Assembly: GCA_934045075.1 (NCBI GenBank) | Contig: OW203724.1 | Location: forward strand, 1,666,501-1,730,500 | Length of the DNA: 64,000 bases | DNA from: Yponomeuta sedellus | Lineage: Eukaryota > Arthropoda > Insecta > Lepidoptera > Yponomeutidae | Reading direction: 5' to 3' | Part shown: positions 29,010 through 41,900 of the stretch, piece by piece | Layout: every line of letters begins with the position of its first letter | How positions within the stretch are numbered: the first letter of the stretch is position 1 | The notes under the pieces: model-generated | Databases searched by the model: none | Told to the model about the DNA's origin: nothing | What the model saw: only the letters and a program-made list of their open reading frames with translations | Made by a program: the position numbers and the translations under genes

Positions 29010-31063
29010 CACAGAACATAAAAAAAGAGTAGAAGTAGTGACATGACACATTAGTACGAAAACCAGTGTAACCAAACTGATACACATAAACCAAACGCAC
29101 AATTCGAATGCCAATCTGCCATTGGTAAATAAAGTCAATGCCGAAAAGGTGTACATCATAAAAGTTTCAAGTAAAATATGCACCTTTTCATAATGTTAAC
29201 AATGATCAAAGTCAAATGACAATGATGAAAATAAGGTTGACATTTTATAGTAACGCTACTCTACACTAGATGGAACTACCACCGCGTCGGACCGAAAAGA
29301 ACTTTTACCTAGTAAGACATAAAGTTCAAAATTGAAAAACAAGTACATTCTCAGTTTGGGATGGGACAATGCGAGTTCTAGTTTGTCGATAGGAAGAACC
29401 TATCGACAAATTATACAAACAGTTTTACACATTAACGGCGAAATACGAATACTTTTATTTTTTGCCTGCGGGTTGACTGGTAGAAAATGCATCTTTTTTT
29501 ACATTATCTTTTGTGCCATAAAGAATAAATACTAATAGGGTGTATAGATGCACAAATAAAACAGTGTGGTAGATTTCATAATATTTTAAAATGTTATCTC
29601 TTATCAAAACTAGCTTTAACCCGCTGCTTCGCCGGCGTTATAAATTATAACACGAGAAATATTATTCTACGACTCAATTCAGATCTTTGTCTATCTGTAC
29701 GCCATGTTTCATACGTAATACTTATTGATGATGGTACTAATATAATTTCATTTATACGCAAGAGTCTAACCTGGAAGTGAGCACATTTTTTCTTGTATTG
29801 CTGCATCACATAAGTGCCACCTTCCGCCTTTTTTAGTTATTATGAAGTGTTCATGAATGCTCTGAATATATTGTGCTCAACTTCGTTGGGAACAAATTTT
29901 GGCTTCTTATCGCTGCCTTCCATTTTAATTTCGTATCCGGTTTCCTTGGGAAAACTAAACGAAAACTCACTTCCAAATTGTTTCGGGGATTCCGAGAGGG
30001 TTGTGTTATCATTGCCTCGGTTTGCTGCTGTCAAAGGGGTTGAAGTATTAAGGGTAAATAGCAGAATAATAAAAAACCATAAAACAAAATAACATAACAA
30101 AACAAAAATCTGATGCTCGCCAAGAGAACAACCACTCACACAGGCAAAAAATATACTAAGTAAACTACTTAATGTTTTGAACTGAAGTAAAAAAAAACAT
30201 ATGAGTCGTTTTCGATAACCTCACTTTAAATCTCGGTTAGAAAATTTAAAAATGTAAGATTAAAATTACTTTGATAGTTTCTTAAATATTTCAGTCCCTA
30301 ATAAACCGGTGAAGACAAACAATATCACTATCTAGCTGTGCTCATGTCTTGTATGTGCTCATGTCATGTCTTGTATGAAAAGTAATGTATGAGCTCCAAT
30401 GACAGTTTTCACATGCACAACGACCAGCCCGCGACCCGAGCTCATACATTACTACTATACTCGGCCCGGCGACCGGACGGCGACCGGTTGCATATGAAAA
30501 GGCACTTAGGAAGTAGGTATAAAATAACAATAATTATTTTACCTGCTTAGACGAATTAGAATTTACAATACCTAAGTACCGTTAAGTATGTATGACTACT
30601 AAGTCATAGACAACTAATTATCGAAAGATTTTTATCATGTGTGCCCCCATCCGTAATTGAGTAGAATTCAAATTTTGACAGAAATTTCTAGAGAATGTAC
30701 ACTTTCTTCGATGAAAATTTAACTTTACTAACCAGTAAATAAAGGTGGTTTCGTTTTCTCATTTTTGCATTGGTTTCCGTGTTCATGTCATTACAAATTT
30801 AATTAAAAATACCAAGAAATACGTCTTACAGATGAAATGTTACGGCATGATCGGTATATTTTGGTCCCCAACTTTTATTTTTGCTCTCTAACACAGCATA
30901 ACAAGGCATTTTAATAAAGTTTTCACGATTTTTTCTTTACTAGAAGCGCACGGCAACTGAAGTCAACAAAACTGTCACCGACTACGCATAGGCAATACAT
31001 TGCTAATGTGAGGCACGCGGGAACCGCCCACTTACGACTTCTACTCTTTTTTTATGTTCTGTG
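29010..31063. mobile_element. 2.05-kb transposon with 27-bp inverted repeats and 8-bp target duplication
   Basis: Both ends carry a perfect 27-bp repeat beginning CACAGAACATAA, and GTTTTACA is duplicated at 29002-29009 and 31064-31071. The 8-bp duplication fits the hAT or P superfamilies. No transposase is encoded. It carries a small secreted-protein-like frame (30139-29840, minus) and a short hairpin (TTTGTCGATAGG... at about 29383-29412). A truncated, inverted copy is at 16250-21441. Confidence 0.88.
29840..30139 (-). pseudogene. Second copy of the small secreted-protein frame
   Basis: It encodes LWFFIILLFTLNTSTPLT and GSEFSFSFPKETGYEIKM, as in the copy at 16899. It has an extra Pro codon, D/E, A/P and L/F changes and an intact downstream frame. 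The ATG used in the other copy is shifted out of frame by one base, and no other in-frame ATG precedes the hydrophobic part. Confidence 0.5.
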
Positions 31064-31475
31064 GTTTTACATCCCAATATCACACACGGCATTCCGATGT
31101 ATTACGTATACTCCATACTACGAATATCTACTGAAATCCACTTCAGATTGTCTTAAAACAACCCAAAAAACACAAGGTTTTTAGAGACGACGCACTGTTG
31201 TCTAACACACTGCCAAATCAAAGGCATATCAAAGGTACTTGGCAGCCTACTACAAGCTGTGATTTTCTAAACATTTCTAATTCGGTAGCATAATGGTAAC
31301 CAAAGGTAACCAACTTGACAATTAAGGGTGGTACGTTTTGAATAATAAAACATCACACTACTATATTTTTCTCTGTCTAACACGTGGTTGGCGACGTTTC
31401 AAACTAACGAGACAGACATGTGTCAGGTGTTCGTTTTATAACGCTCCTTCTATGCTTTAGTCCTAATTCTAAGGT
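31064..31475 (-). repeat. Right arm of the large palindrome, outer part
   Basis: Reverse complement of 26150-26376 joined to 27456-27640, with no interruption here. It therefore shows the empty site of the 26377-27457 transposon. Confidence 0.75.
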
Positions 31476-31483
31476 TCTGTGGG

Positions 31484-32308
31484 CAGCGTTGCCAACTCTA
31501 ACGGTTTAAATTACCCGCAAACATAACCAAAAATCCCCAATTTTGGGGTAAATAAAATCGATATTCTCCACATTTTCCCCACAAGTTTTCAGCAGAGAAA
31601 TAAAAGTACTGGTCATTTAAATGAAATATATTTTTGACTTATGCTAGTATTTCTAATTATTTTAATCAATGTATTGCATGCAACTCAACAGTTTTGTTAA
31701 GATATCATTTGACGGATTAAATTTTAGGCTCCCTCCTGTCTTCTTAATAGGTACCTTTTCTGGTAGCAGAGAAATACGTTAGATATTCATATCCAAACTA
31801 AAATACAACTTATGTCAAAATATTTTTTAGAATTTATAACAAACCTTAGATTATCGTCGTCCTTATTAATTTTCTCTTTTCCTTTACAGTTTAACAACCA
31901 CTTGTCCATTATATTAGCGTTATATTATACTAAATAAACAACAAGCGTCACTCAGTACCTACGTGTGAACTCGAAATATGAATAAACACAATTAAACAAC
32001 AATTCTCTTCTCTACAATACTTCGTAGTTTGTTTGCAAACAACCGGAACTTTTCCGATAAACGATAAAGTTGGATGAACATAAATGTTGGCATAAAATAA
32101 ACTCTAAAACCTTCCTGATTTGAAGAAAAAATAAAATTAATTTAGCAATAACACTTACCTACTTCTTATAGTAATAAAGGTATACTACTACGTTCAGTTC
32201 TAAAGTAGGTAAGTCTAAATTCCCCACATAAACGTTCTCCCCACAAATTACCCAATCACTCTGAGAATCGCCACAGCTTCGGGAATTCCCTACAGATTGG
32301 CAACGCTG
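31484..32308. mobile_element. AT-rich element with short terminal inverted repeats
   Basis: The ends are CAGCGTTGCCAA and TTGGCAACGCTG, with TGGG on both sides as a possible 4-bp duplication. The interior has words such as ccccaattttgggg and tctccccacaaattaccc, and no open frame. Superfamily not assigned. Confidence 0.6.
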
Positions 32309-32850
32309 TGGGTGAACGGTTTTTTTTTTTATTGTCTTTGGTTGATACTTTGTGAGTGATGTCGCTGTTGAAAATCGAGTGTCGTCGTCTTTTATAAAGT
32401 TTTATCTAGGTAATATTGTTTACATACTAGTAAATATAGTAATCTTTAAGCAATTGATGTTTTACTTTTTATTAGTCAGCAATTACTTGAATCTAAACTT
32501 ATTACCTAGGTCTGTCTATTCGCGAAGTCCTACAGAACGGAGGCGGCCATTTTTATCGAGATTAGAACTTTGCAATAAATACTACGTAATATCTTTTAGA
32601 ATCTTCTCAATCCTAACATTATCCCTTGATTTACATTGTTAAATAGAATTTAGGATAGCATTGGAGTTTCCTAGCATTAATAGTTTTATATCAGATACGG
32701 CTTAGAGCAAATACCAACAATAAGCGGTACACAGAATTTGCTTTGTTGACGCGTCTCCTCTAGCTTCTGTTCAAACCGAAAATTATATTACATAGTACTT
32801 ATTTGTTACAGATAATTCCGGACTCCGCTGGTGTACGTGATTGACTTTAG
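32309..32850. other. me31B upstream region
   Basis: A 96-codon frame at 32352-32642 has no family resemblance and is probably chance. A donor-like TATCTAG|GTAATA at about 32408 might belong to an upstream noncoding exon. Nothing firmer is seen. Confidence 0.35.
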
Positions 32851-32856
32851 CATATG

Positions 32857-32866
32857 TATATAAAAG
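32857..32866 (+). promoter_or_regulatory. TATA box of me31B
   Basis: TATATAAAAG lies about 32 bases before an initiator-like TTTAGTG (A at 32889) and about 100 bases before the ATG. Motif and spacing fit an insect TATA-Inr promoter. Confidence 0.6.
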
Positions 32867-32960
32867 TGGCAAATCGTGAAATTAGTTTAGTGTCGGACAA
32901 AGATTGTGATTATTCCTAATTTATTCATCCCTAGTCCCTGCTGGGGGTTTATTTGGCAAA

Positions 32961-35900
32961 ATGATGACGGAAAATAGGATCAGTTCAAATAATCACGTCG
33001 GAAACAGTATCACAAATCAGAAAGGGTAAGTGTCAATTAGGACCAACAAGCATATTTTTTATTGTTCCTTTCTCTTCCACGAACCTGTTATAATTACTGC
33101 CCATTTGACTTTCAGAGATGTTGATAAAGCTGTTGAAGATATTGGTTGGAAGTCTAAATTAAAAATACCTCCCCAAGACAGAAGAATAAAGACTAGTGTA
33201 AGTAACAAGTTTATACCATCTCACAGTAGTTGGTGTATTGGTAACATACTTGACTATCAAAACAGATGTTATGCTATAGATTCACATCACACAGGATTTG
33301 CCCATGCGGCTTGAGTTGGTGTATTTACTTGTGATGTCCATAGCGCAGTGTATCCTGGGTAGTGTTACGATGCTAGTTGCGCGCTTTGAATGTCAAAAGT
33401 TATTGTATAGAATCAGGTTTTACTTTGCGGAAATCCATAATAGCATTAAAAAGTGATAATTACTTTGCTATTATTGATAAATCGATATTTGCTTCCGCCA
33501 ATTTTGGCGGAAATTAGCAAAGTAATTATCACTTTTTAATGCTATGTCAGAAGTTGCTACTTTCCAGTGATTCTGACATTTTAGCACCAAAAAATGCGTG
33601 ACTTGTGCCATTTTACCTGGGCTGATCACTAATAGCACTTGTTCTAGACCCCGTCTACCGAGCAGGCCCTGGAGTTGATATTTGTCTCAAAGTTCAGAAA
33701 GCAGTAGCAGTACAATGTCTTTCCAGGGGTATAGGCAGCCCAAATTAAATAGGTATCATTCGCGAAGAACATGAAATCGCGAGAGGCGCCGAGTTAAGCA
33801 GCACGGGTTATACCATTGCAATGCGATTGGTTACTAGACTACCGATAGTGTGAATGAAACAACCATTACCGGACTAATATGACTTTATTGACCAACTATG
33901 CATTTTATAGACTCCCCGGGTCAAGTGATTGTGTTTGCCAGAAGTTATTATTTTGAGAATGGAAATCTACCCACAATTTTAATGAAAAATATTATGTCCA
34001 ACAGGATGTGACAGATACAAGAGGAAATGAGTTTGAAGAGTTTTGTCTAAAGCGTGAGCTGCTGATGGGTATTTTTGAGAAAGGATGGGAGAAACCCTCA
34101 CCTATCCAAGAGGCCTCAATCCCAATTGCTCTCAGTGGAAAAGATGTACTTGCTAGGGCCAAAAATGGTACTGGCAAAACTGGTGCTTATTGTATTCCAG
34201 TTTTAGAACAGGTAATGTGAATTATAATTAAAGCTGTATTCAATTTTATTGTGATACATAATATGATGATATGTTTGGATTCCCCTTCACTTACCATAAG
34301 TGATAATCCTGTACTGAATCCTTTAAATCACATGTAACTGGGACCTGTTTACCAGTTCACTATTAAAATTACTTACTTCATCAGGTGGACCCAAAAAAGG
34401 ATGCTATTCAAGCTTTAATTGTTGTACCAACAAGGGAGCTGGCGCTTCAGACATCACAAATCTGCATTGAACTCGCAAAACACACAGATATTCGAGTTAT
34501 GGTCACAACAGGAGGCACTAACCTCCGTGATGATATTATGCGCATCTATCAGAATGGTATGAGTCAGTTTATTTTATGTTTTAGGAAGTTTAATAGCTAT
34601 TATAAAGTTATTCAAATATATAACAAGTTTGCAAAACTACTTTCAATTGAAGTAGGTCACCTAACAACCTAATTTTGATAAGTTTATTTCATTAAAGTGT
34701 TGTATATTTGCAGTTCAAGTTATAATTGCGACTCCAGGTCGTATGATTGATCTCATGGACAAGCAGGTTGCCAAGATGGATCAGTGCCGGATGCTTGTAC
34801 TCGATGAGGCAGACAAGCTCCTCTCACAAGACTTCAAGGGAATGCTAGATATGGTGATCTGCAGGTTAGTATGATCAATAGATGTATCTATTCTTTATTA
34901 TATACCAGTCCTAACATCAGGTGCAAACTACTCGCACCTAAAAAAATCCATATAAATAGTGATAAGGATAAAAAAATCCATACAAGCCCCGATGCAAAAT
35001 AGTTCTAGTATGGAAAGTAGTGCAAAGCGTAAAATGTAGAAAGTTAATATTGGTAAAATAATTAGGAATGTTAAATAAAAAGTAAACCACAATTTGAAGA
35101 ACATTTTAAAGTTTATTTTAACATAACTGAAATTCTTTTATGACTTTACATGACATAAAAAATTGAACAAATATTCTAAAAAACATAATGCCTCTAGTAT
35201 AAGTGACTGTTGTGTCTTATTTCGCTTGAAGACAAATAAATATATTCTATTCTAATGCAAAAGTATTTGTCTACCCTTGTCGCTCATGCAAAATAGTTTG
35301 TCTACCACTTTGTTGTGTAGTCTTTGCTCTCCATGACAGCTTTGATGCGAAGAGGCATGGTTGCAACCAACGCTGCACACTCCTCAGGTGTAATTGACAC
35401 CCAGAAAGCCAAGAGTTTAGCCTTGAGTCGCTCTTTGATCTTGATGGATTTTTACGGAGAACATTTTAACTTTCCACAATAGGGTTTCGATCTGGCTGTT
35501 AGATGGCCATTCGATTGTAGGGATGCTTTTCGCCGGTAGCTACATCTTTGTTATCCTTGGAGTACGGCAGGAAGCACCATTCTATTGAAAAATGAAGGTA
35601 TCTTGATGCTTGAGCGACGGCATAGAGGGCAGTAAATCCTCTTCGAAATGGTTTTGATACGTCGCAGCATTGATAGAAACATCCACAAACTGCATACCAC
35701 CAACACCTTGTGCAGACATGCAGCCCCTTCACATAGGAGACGCCGGAAACTTCACGTTTGAGACCATCATTATGAAATGCCTAATTTTGGTTCCGAATCA
35801 CTTTTTTCCTTTCATCGCCGACTGTCACTTCAAAATAATCTGGACTCGTCACTCCAATTGATACTACGCCACTGATCGGAAGCCCAGGTCAAATGATAAC

Positions 35901-38900
35901 GAACAGACTTAACCCACTTTTTCTTTTGTACAGCAGTCAACAGTGGTTTCGACTTAGCAGTGTAAAAGAAATGAAATGAAATGAAATGAAATGAAATGAA
36001 AATGTTTATTTGTAACAATAAAATAAGTCTTGAGAGAGTAAATATTCTGTTAGTCAGAGTCCTAAGATTAGGAGTTAGCTTACTTACACTAAGTGCAACT
36101 CTGATGTCTATGCTAGGTAAGAACCTGTGATACAGACATCAGTTTTTCTCATTTGTAGCAAAAATACAATTAAAGACGGTCCTGTGTGTTACAAACAGAG
36201 TACCTAGTTGTTTCCATCAAGAAAAAATATGAAAAACATAACATGTAGTGACTAAAATTAAAATAACAGCAAATTGCAAAAAAAAAAAAATATATATATT
36301 TTAATCAAGTGCTGCATATGAGATAGATATTTATATTATTTTATAATAAATAATAATTAGTATATATAAATAAGTTATGATTTATAGATAACAATATTAA
36401 TAAATAGAGAAATATACATTAATACATAGCTTTAAAACTATCGAGTAATTGCAAGTAGATTTTCAGAGTCACGATAAGGAAGCGTTTGCAAGTAATTAAT
36501 GACAGTTTGTTTACATTTAAACGAATTAAGTGACGTGAGCACCAATATTTTATTTAGTTTATTATAAAGAAACATTCCTAGAAAACAGTGGAATCTATTT
36601 GCAAAAAAAGTTTTAAATTTAGGATTTTTATAAACTATATCAAGTCTACGTCTGTCAGGATTGAGAACACATTTTAGGGAATGAGTACGGAGAATAGTTT
36701 TCAAAATAAATAATTGTCTGACTGTTAAAACTTTGATATTTTGATACAAGGATGCAGTAGGGTATCGTCGTGGCAAGCAAAACCCAACCTTTAATACAGC
36801 TCTTTGGGCAATTTCAAGTGGCAGAAGGATCGTTTTTCCAACGCCACCCCAGGTGTCTATGCAATATGTCAACAGGGACTGACAGAGGGCATAATATACG
36901 GTTTTTATTAGTTTAGGATCTGCCACAAGCCTTAGACGTTTTAGAATTGCCATTATTTTACGTACTCTGCTTGAAAGAGAATTTACATGATGTTTGAAGG
37001 TGAGATGGGAATCTATAATGATGCCCAAGTATCTGATGCTATCCGTATTATGTAACACAGGGCAGTCACAATCTACTAGTGTATCTTTATTTAGGCAATT
37101 GATAGAGTGAGCAAAAATTGAACACGGCATCGTATTTCTTTGGTTACGTATAGAAAATTGCATGTATTTTGTCTTCGCAACATTTAGGTTGAGGAGGTTA
37201 TTATGGAGCCATTTTGAAACAATATTAAAACCCAACTGTGCGCTATCGTAGACACTCTTCCAAGAGCTTCCTTTGAAAACAAGGGCAGTGTCATCAGCGA
37301 AAGTGTAAATTCCGCAGTTGGCTATCTTTAAGTTGCACATTTCGTTTAAATAGATAAGAAAAAGGGTAGGCCCTAAGACACTGCCTTGGGGAATACCGTA
37401 GGTAATAAGTAGATTACCACTGCTGACGTCAGATATCTTAACGCATTGGGTTCTGTTTGTGAGGTAATCTTTAAAAAGATCTAGTTGAAGACCACGAATC
37501 CCAGCACGTTCTAGCTTCGTCAATAGTAGTGGAACCGCCACGGTGTCAAACGCTTTAGCGATGTCCAAGAATATGGCCAGGCACTTGTCCCCTTTATCTA
37601 GACGTCTAACTAAACTATCAGTGAGATCGGATACAGCATCAGCTGTAGACACACCCCTACGAAAACCATATTGATTTGATGAGAAAAAGTTAGTCTTCTC
37701 TAAAAAATTCACAAGACGTTTATTTATAAGTTTTTCCAAAATTTTTGACAGTGCTGGTAGTATTGAGATTGGACGATAATTACTAATGAGCTTTTTGTCA
37801 CCAGCTTTATGGACTGGGATTATTAGGGCACCTTTGAAGGCATTAGGAAATGTTCCAGTCTTGAAAGAAAGATTTGTTATGTGTACTAGAAGACCAGCTA
37901 GTATATTTTTATTTTGCTTTACAATATTTGAGGAAATACTATCTATTCCCGCAGTGCTACTTGATTTCAAAGAATTTATAGTAGCAATAACTTCAGAAAG
38001 GTCCGTGTCAAGCAGCACGAGAGAACTGTTAGCATTTGTAAAGGTAGAGGAATCTATTGTTGGAGGACTTTGCTTTATCAAGTTTTCAGCTAGTAGTTTA
38101 CCGACATTCCCGAAGTATTCGTTAACCTGATTTGCTAGATCCTTAGGTGATACAGAGCTTTGCAAAAGATCTTTAGATGCCGAGGTCTTAGTTTTATAAT
38201 TTGTTAAATCATTAATTACTTGCCACGTAGATTTTATGCTTGATTTTGCCGCTTTTTCCAATTCTGTACGCTCATAGTTTAGTTTTATTTTTCTAAGTAG
38301 GCCCGTACAGAAGTTACGGTATCTTGTATACGTTGCACGAAGTATTAGGTCCTCAGGACATTTTTTTGACTTGTAGTGTAATTTGTCCCTGTTTTTCATG
38401 CAACGTACCAATCCTGTAGTGATCCAGGGTTTTATCGGAGCTTTTTTACGAGAGCAATTTACTTTAATGGTATTTTCCATTATTACTTTAGAAAGAGAAC
38501 TAACTAGATGATCTGCAGCTACATTGCAATCGCCTGAATTATAAACTAGGCTAAAATCCGTGTTTTCTAAAGTATTTTTTATTTGTGTATAATTAATTTT
38601 CGTAATACAAGTTCGTTTCTCCAATGGCCGGTTTTTTAAGTCAATAGATAATAGCATGGTACTGTGGTCTGTTACAGAGTTATTGATAATAAGAGTTTTA
38701 GAGTAAAGTTTACTTTTGAGGAAAATATGATCGATACAATTATCAAGTCTGGTTGGGAGTTCATGAGCTGGTAATAGGCCATGGCTGGCTAGAAGATTGA
38801 GGTAGTTTTGTGAATTTTGGTTTAGTGCACTTGGAATAATGTTAATATTTAAATCTCCGACTAAAATTATGTTTTGATATTTAACTAGAGAATCAAGTAG

Positions 38901-41900
38901 GGCGCCGAGTGAGGTGATAAACGAATCAATGTTGTTAAACGAGGGAGGACGATAAATTGAGACGAGTGCTGTTTTATTGTGAAATATGCTAATTAAACAG
39001 TTCGCCTCATGGAGTACTGGTTCGTAGGTGTGAGTTGTTATGCTATTTTTTATATAAACTAGCACCCCGTCATTTTGATTATAGTTATCAGTAGTAGTAT
39101 AATATTGGTAGTTCAAGATTTGTGGTATGATGTCAGCGGTACTTAGCCAACACTCTGTAAAAATAATTACATCAGGATCAACTTTTATTCGACTAAGCAA
39201 AACATTAAAGTTGTCCAAGTTACATTGTATGCTGCGAATATTTTGCACTAAGAACTTTAGTTGCTTATTGGATGGACCTATGATGGTGGAGCAAATTTCC
39301 GGATCACAGGTCATAGCATTGGAGACAACCAACCTGTCCAGGCCATCAAGAACCTCCAAGAGATCATTATCCATGGGTAATGTTTTTATTGCTCAGTCCA
39401 AATAGTATGTATTTGTGATAAGAACCGATAACTAATACAAGCGTACTTGAAGAAGAGTTATTAATCATTAGATTTCTGCTAGACATTATAGATAAATAAT
39501 AATTATCTTTATGTGTAAATAAATAAAAATATTGTAATATATTAATCGTATATAGTAGTATAATATATAATGTATATAAGATATTATAATAATATTCAAC
39601 ATATAGTATTTTATTGCAGCTGATCATAGAATAATATTTTATGGACCTTAGAAACAATCCAAGATTAAGTTTAAGTGTTAAACTGGGTTTATAAAAAGTT
39701 AATTGACACTTTCTTAAATCATAGGTAATATTAAGTAAATGAACTGCAAAGCATAGTCATATATTTTCAATATTTTTAGCGACTTTGCGTAAGTTGTTCA
39801 GTTGTTCTTCACTCCTCAGTAAAATGTGTGGAGATCCTTCTTCCTTTCGCAGGTATACTCTTCCACCAGTTGTCCAGATAAAAGCATATTTAAAGGTCTT
39901 TTTGAACTCCCGTGCCAGCGAGTGGAGATGCTTTGTCTTGTGAGTGAGTAATTCAGACGCATATATCTGGCAAGGCTGGCCACCTAGCCCAAGAGCACTT
40001 GAGCTTAGATTAGCCGTGGGGTGAGCACGGTTGTATTGTTTTATGCTGGTCAGCAACTCCGTTTTTTGGAGGGTGTTTTGAAATTCGATTTTTATTGAAG
40101 AATGGGTTTTATCCTTTGTACTAGGCAGTCTATGTACATCACGTAAATTATTAGCTTGAAGGGACAGCTGCAAGTGTTGTGCCAGCTTTATAGTATAGTC
40201 AAATAGGTCCTGTTTGGTCTCCCTAACTTTTTTAGGCACATTACGCAGTTCAATGCACGTTTTGATTGAGTTCCTATGAACTTCCTCCAAATTATCTTCT
40301 AAAGTTTGTATCTTGGTGGAAATGGTAAGACGTTCCTGTTCCAAGTTACTTATTTTGGTATCGAAAGCACGGATACTGTCGGACATATCATTCATAGATT
40401 TTTCGATACTCAAGTTGGAATCTTGGATAACTACAATCTGTGAGCCAACCTGTTTAATATGCTCCTCAAGAGAATCAAGCCGCGAATTTTGGTTCACTGT
40501 AAACTCCCTGAAAAGACGCAACATTTCCCGTTTGAAACCATCAAAATCCTCAGACATTCTTTTGGTGCGACCGGCCGATCGAAAAGTGACATTCTGGTAG
40601 TCATCTTCAACATCAGACCCTGGTGATGCAGTAGCGTTGGGTGGGGCAGCCTGAAGCGGAGCCGTTTTTCTTTCAGAGGGCGGCGATCTCGCAGTTTTCG
40701 GCATTATTAATTTGCCGCCGCGCAAAGACCAAATAGGCCTAATGCTATTTTTTTGAGCCTACAATCGAGTGACACGGTAACCGGTCAGTCCAGTGGGCGG
40801 GGCTATTCTTCGGCTGAGAGCGGGAATTGAGTGTAGAAGTGGGATAGTCGTATGCGCCTGCGTTGTTATTACAGTTATTAATCGTATGAATGGAGATGGG
40901 CGTCGACGCTCAGAGGTAGTAATACGTGAGTTTCGCGTAGCTCACCTTTATATTGCCTTCTCAATATGTTGTGCCTTTCTTCCGCTGTCGTCGCACTGAT
41001 TCCGAGGTATGCACGCCTGGTACTCAGCTCCAAATTTGTGTTGTAATATTTTTCAAAAATCTTTATTTTTATTTTACACAGAAGACACGTCTTTACGCTT
41101 TGGCGGTCCGGGGGGAGGGGATCCATAACCCATTCTTCCCATAAAGCCGTGATCCATAACCCATTCTTCTTAGGACTCTTTTGCAAGTATCAACTGAGAC
41201 GTCTTTGTGAATCATGTCCTTCCATTTTTTTGATAATTTTCTTCAGGATTCTGTTTATGGCTGCACACATGATGCATGGTCGACCAATTTTCTTCAAACA
41301 AGAAGTCGTTCTCTTTTCTTTATAGTGCTGAATTATGGATTGGACAGTAGATCTGGAAAGTCTTTATATATTTGGTAACTTGATTTGCCAGCATCGACCC
41401 CACAAACTATTTGCTTTCGAGGCTCTTTACACACAGGTTTACCACGACCCATTGTTATTTGAAAACTAATGAAAATAACTGAAATTTTCAGAATTTATAC
41501 TGTCTCACTTCATATATGACATAGAATTGCTTACAAATTTAAACTATGCAACATAATTGTACAAAGAAGCAATAATTTTATTTAACTCACTGATAGATGA
41601 ACTCTTTTGCATCAATTAACAATTAGACAAACTGTTTTGCTTATAAATTCTTCGTATTTTAAACAGGATATAAATAAATTTAAAAAGCTAAATTAGTTTA
41701 TTGGTTCATAATTAAAAACGGGCATAAGTAACGCGACATGCTATAGTAGAACAGCTTAATCTTCTATAATATAAAAATGAATCGCTGAATGTGTTGGTAA
41801 GCGCAGATCTCGAGAGCAGCTGAACCGATTTCGCTGATTTTTTTTTTTAGAATATTCCTTGAAGTACGAGGATGGTTGTTACGGAGAGAAAAAAAAGAAT

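Larger units (their letters stand above)
35953..41130 (-). mobile_element. Near-complete APE-type non-LTR retrotransposon (CR1/jockey-like)
   Basis: It inserted within the Tc1-like transposase. The two ORFs are in the same orientation and the 3' end is a microsatellite of TTTCA repeats (35968-36001). The 5' part (40705-41130) is GC-richer, presumably with the internal promoter. Its orientation is opposite to me31B. The exact 5' border is uncertain; 'gatccataacccattcttc' occurs twice near 41120 and 41150. Confidence 0.8.
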
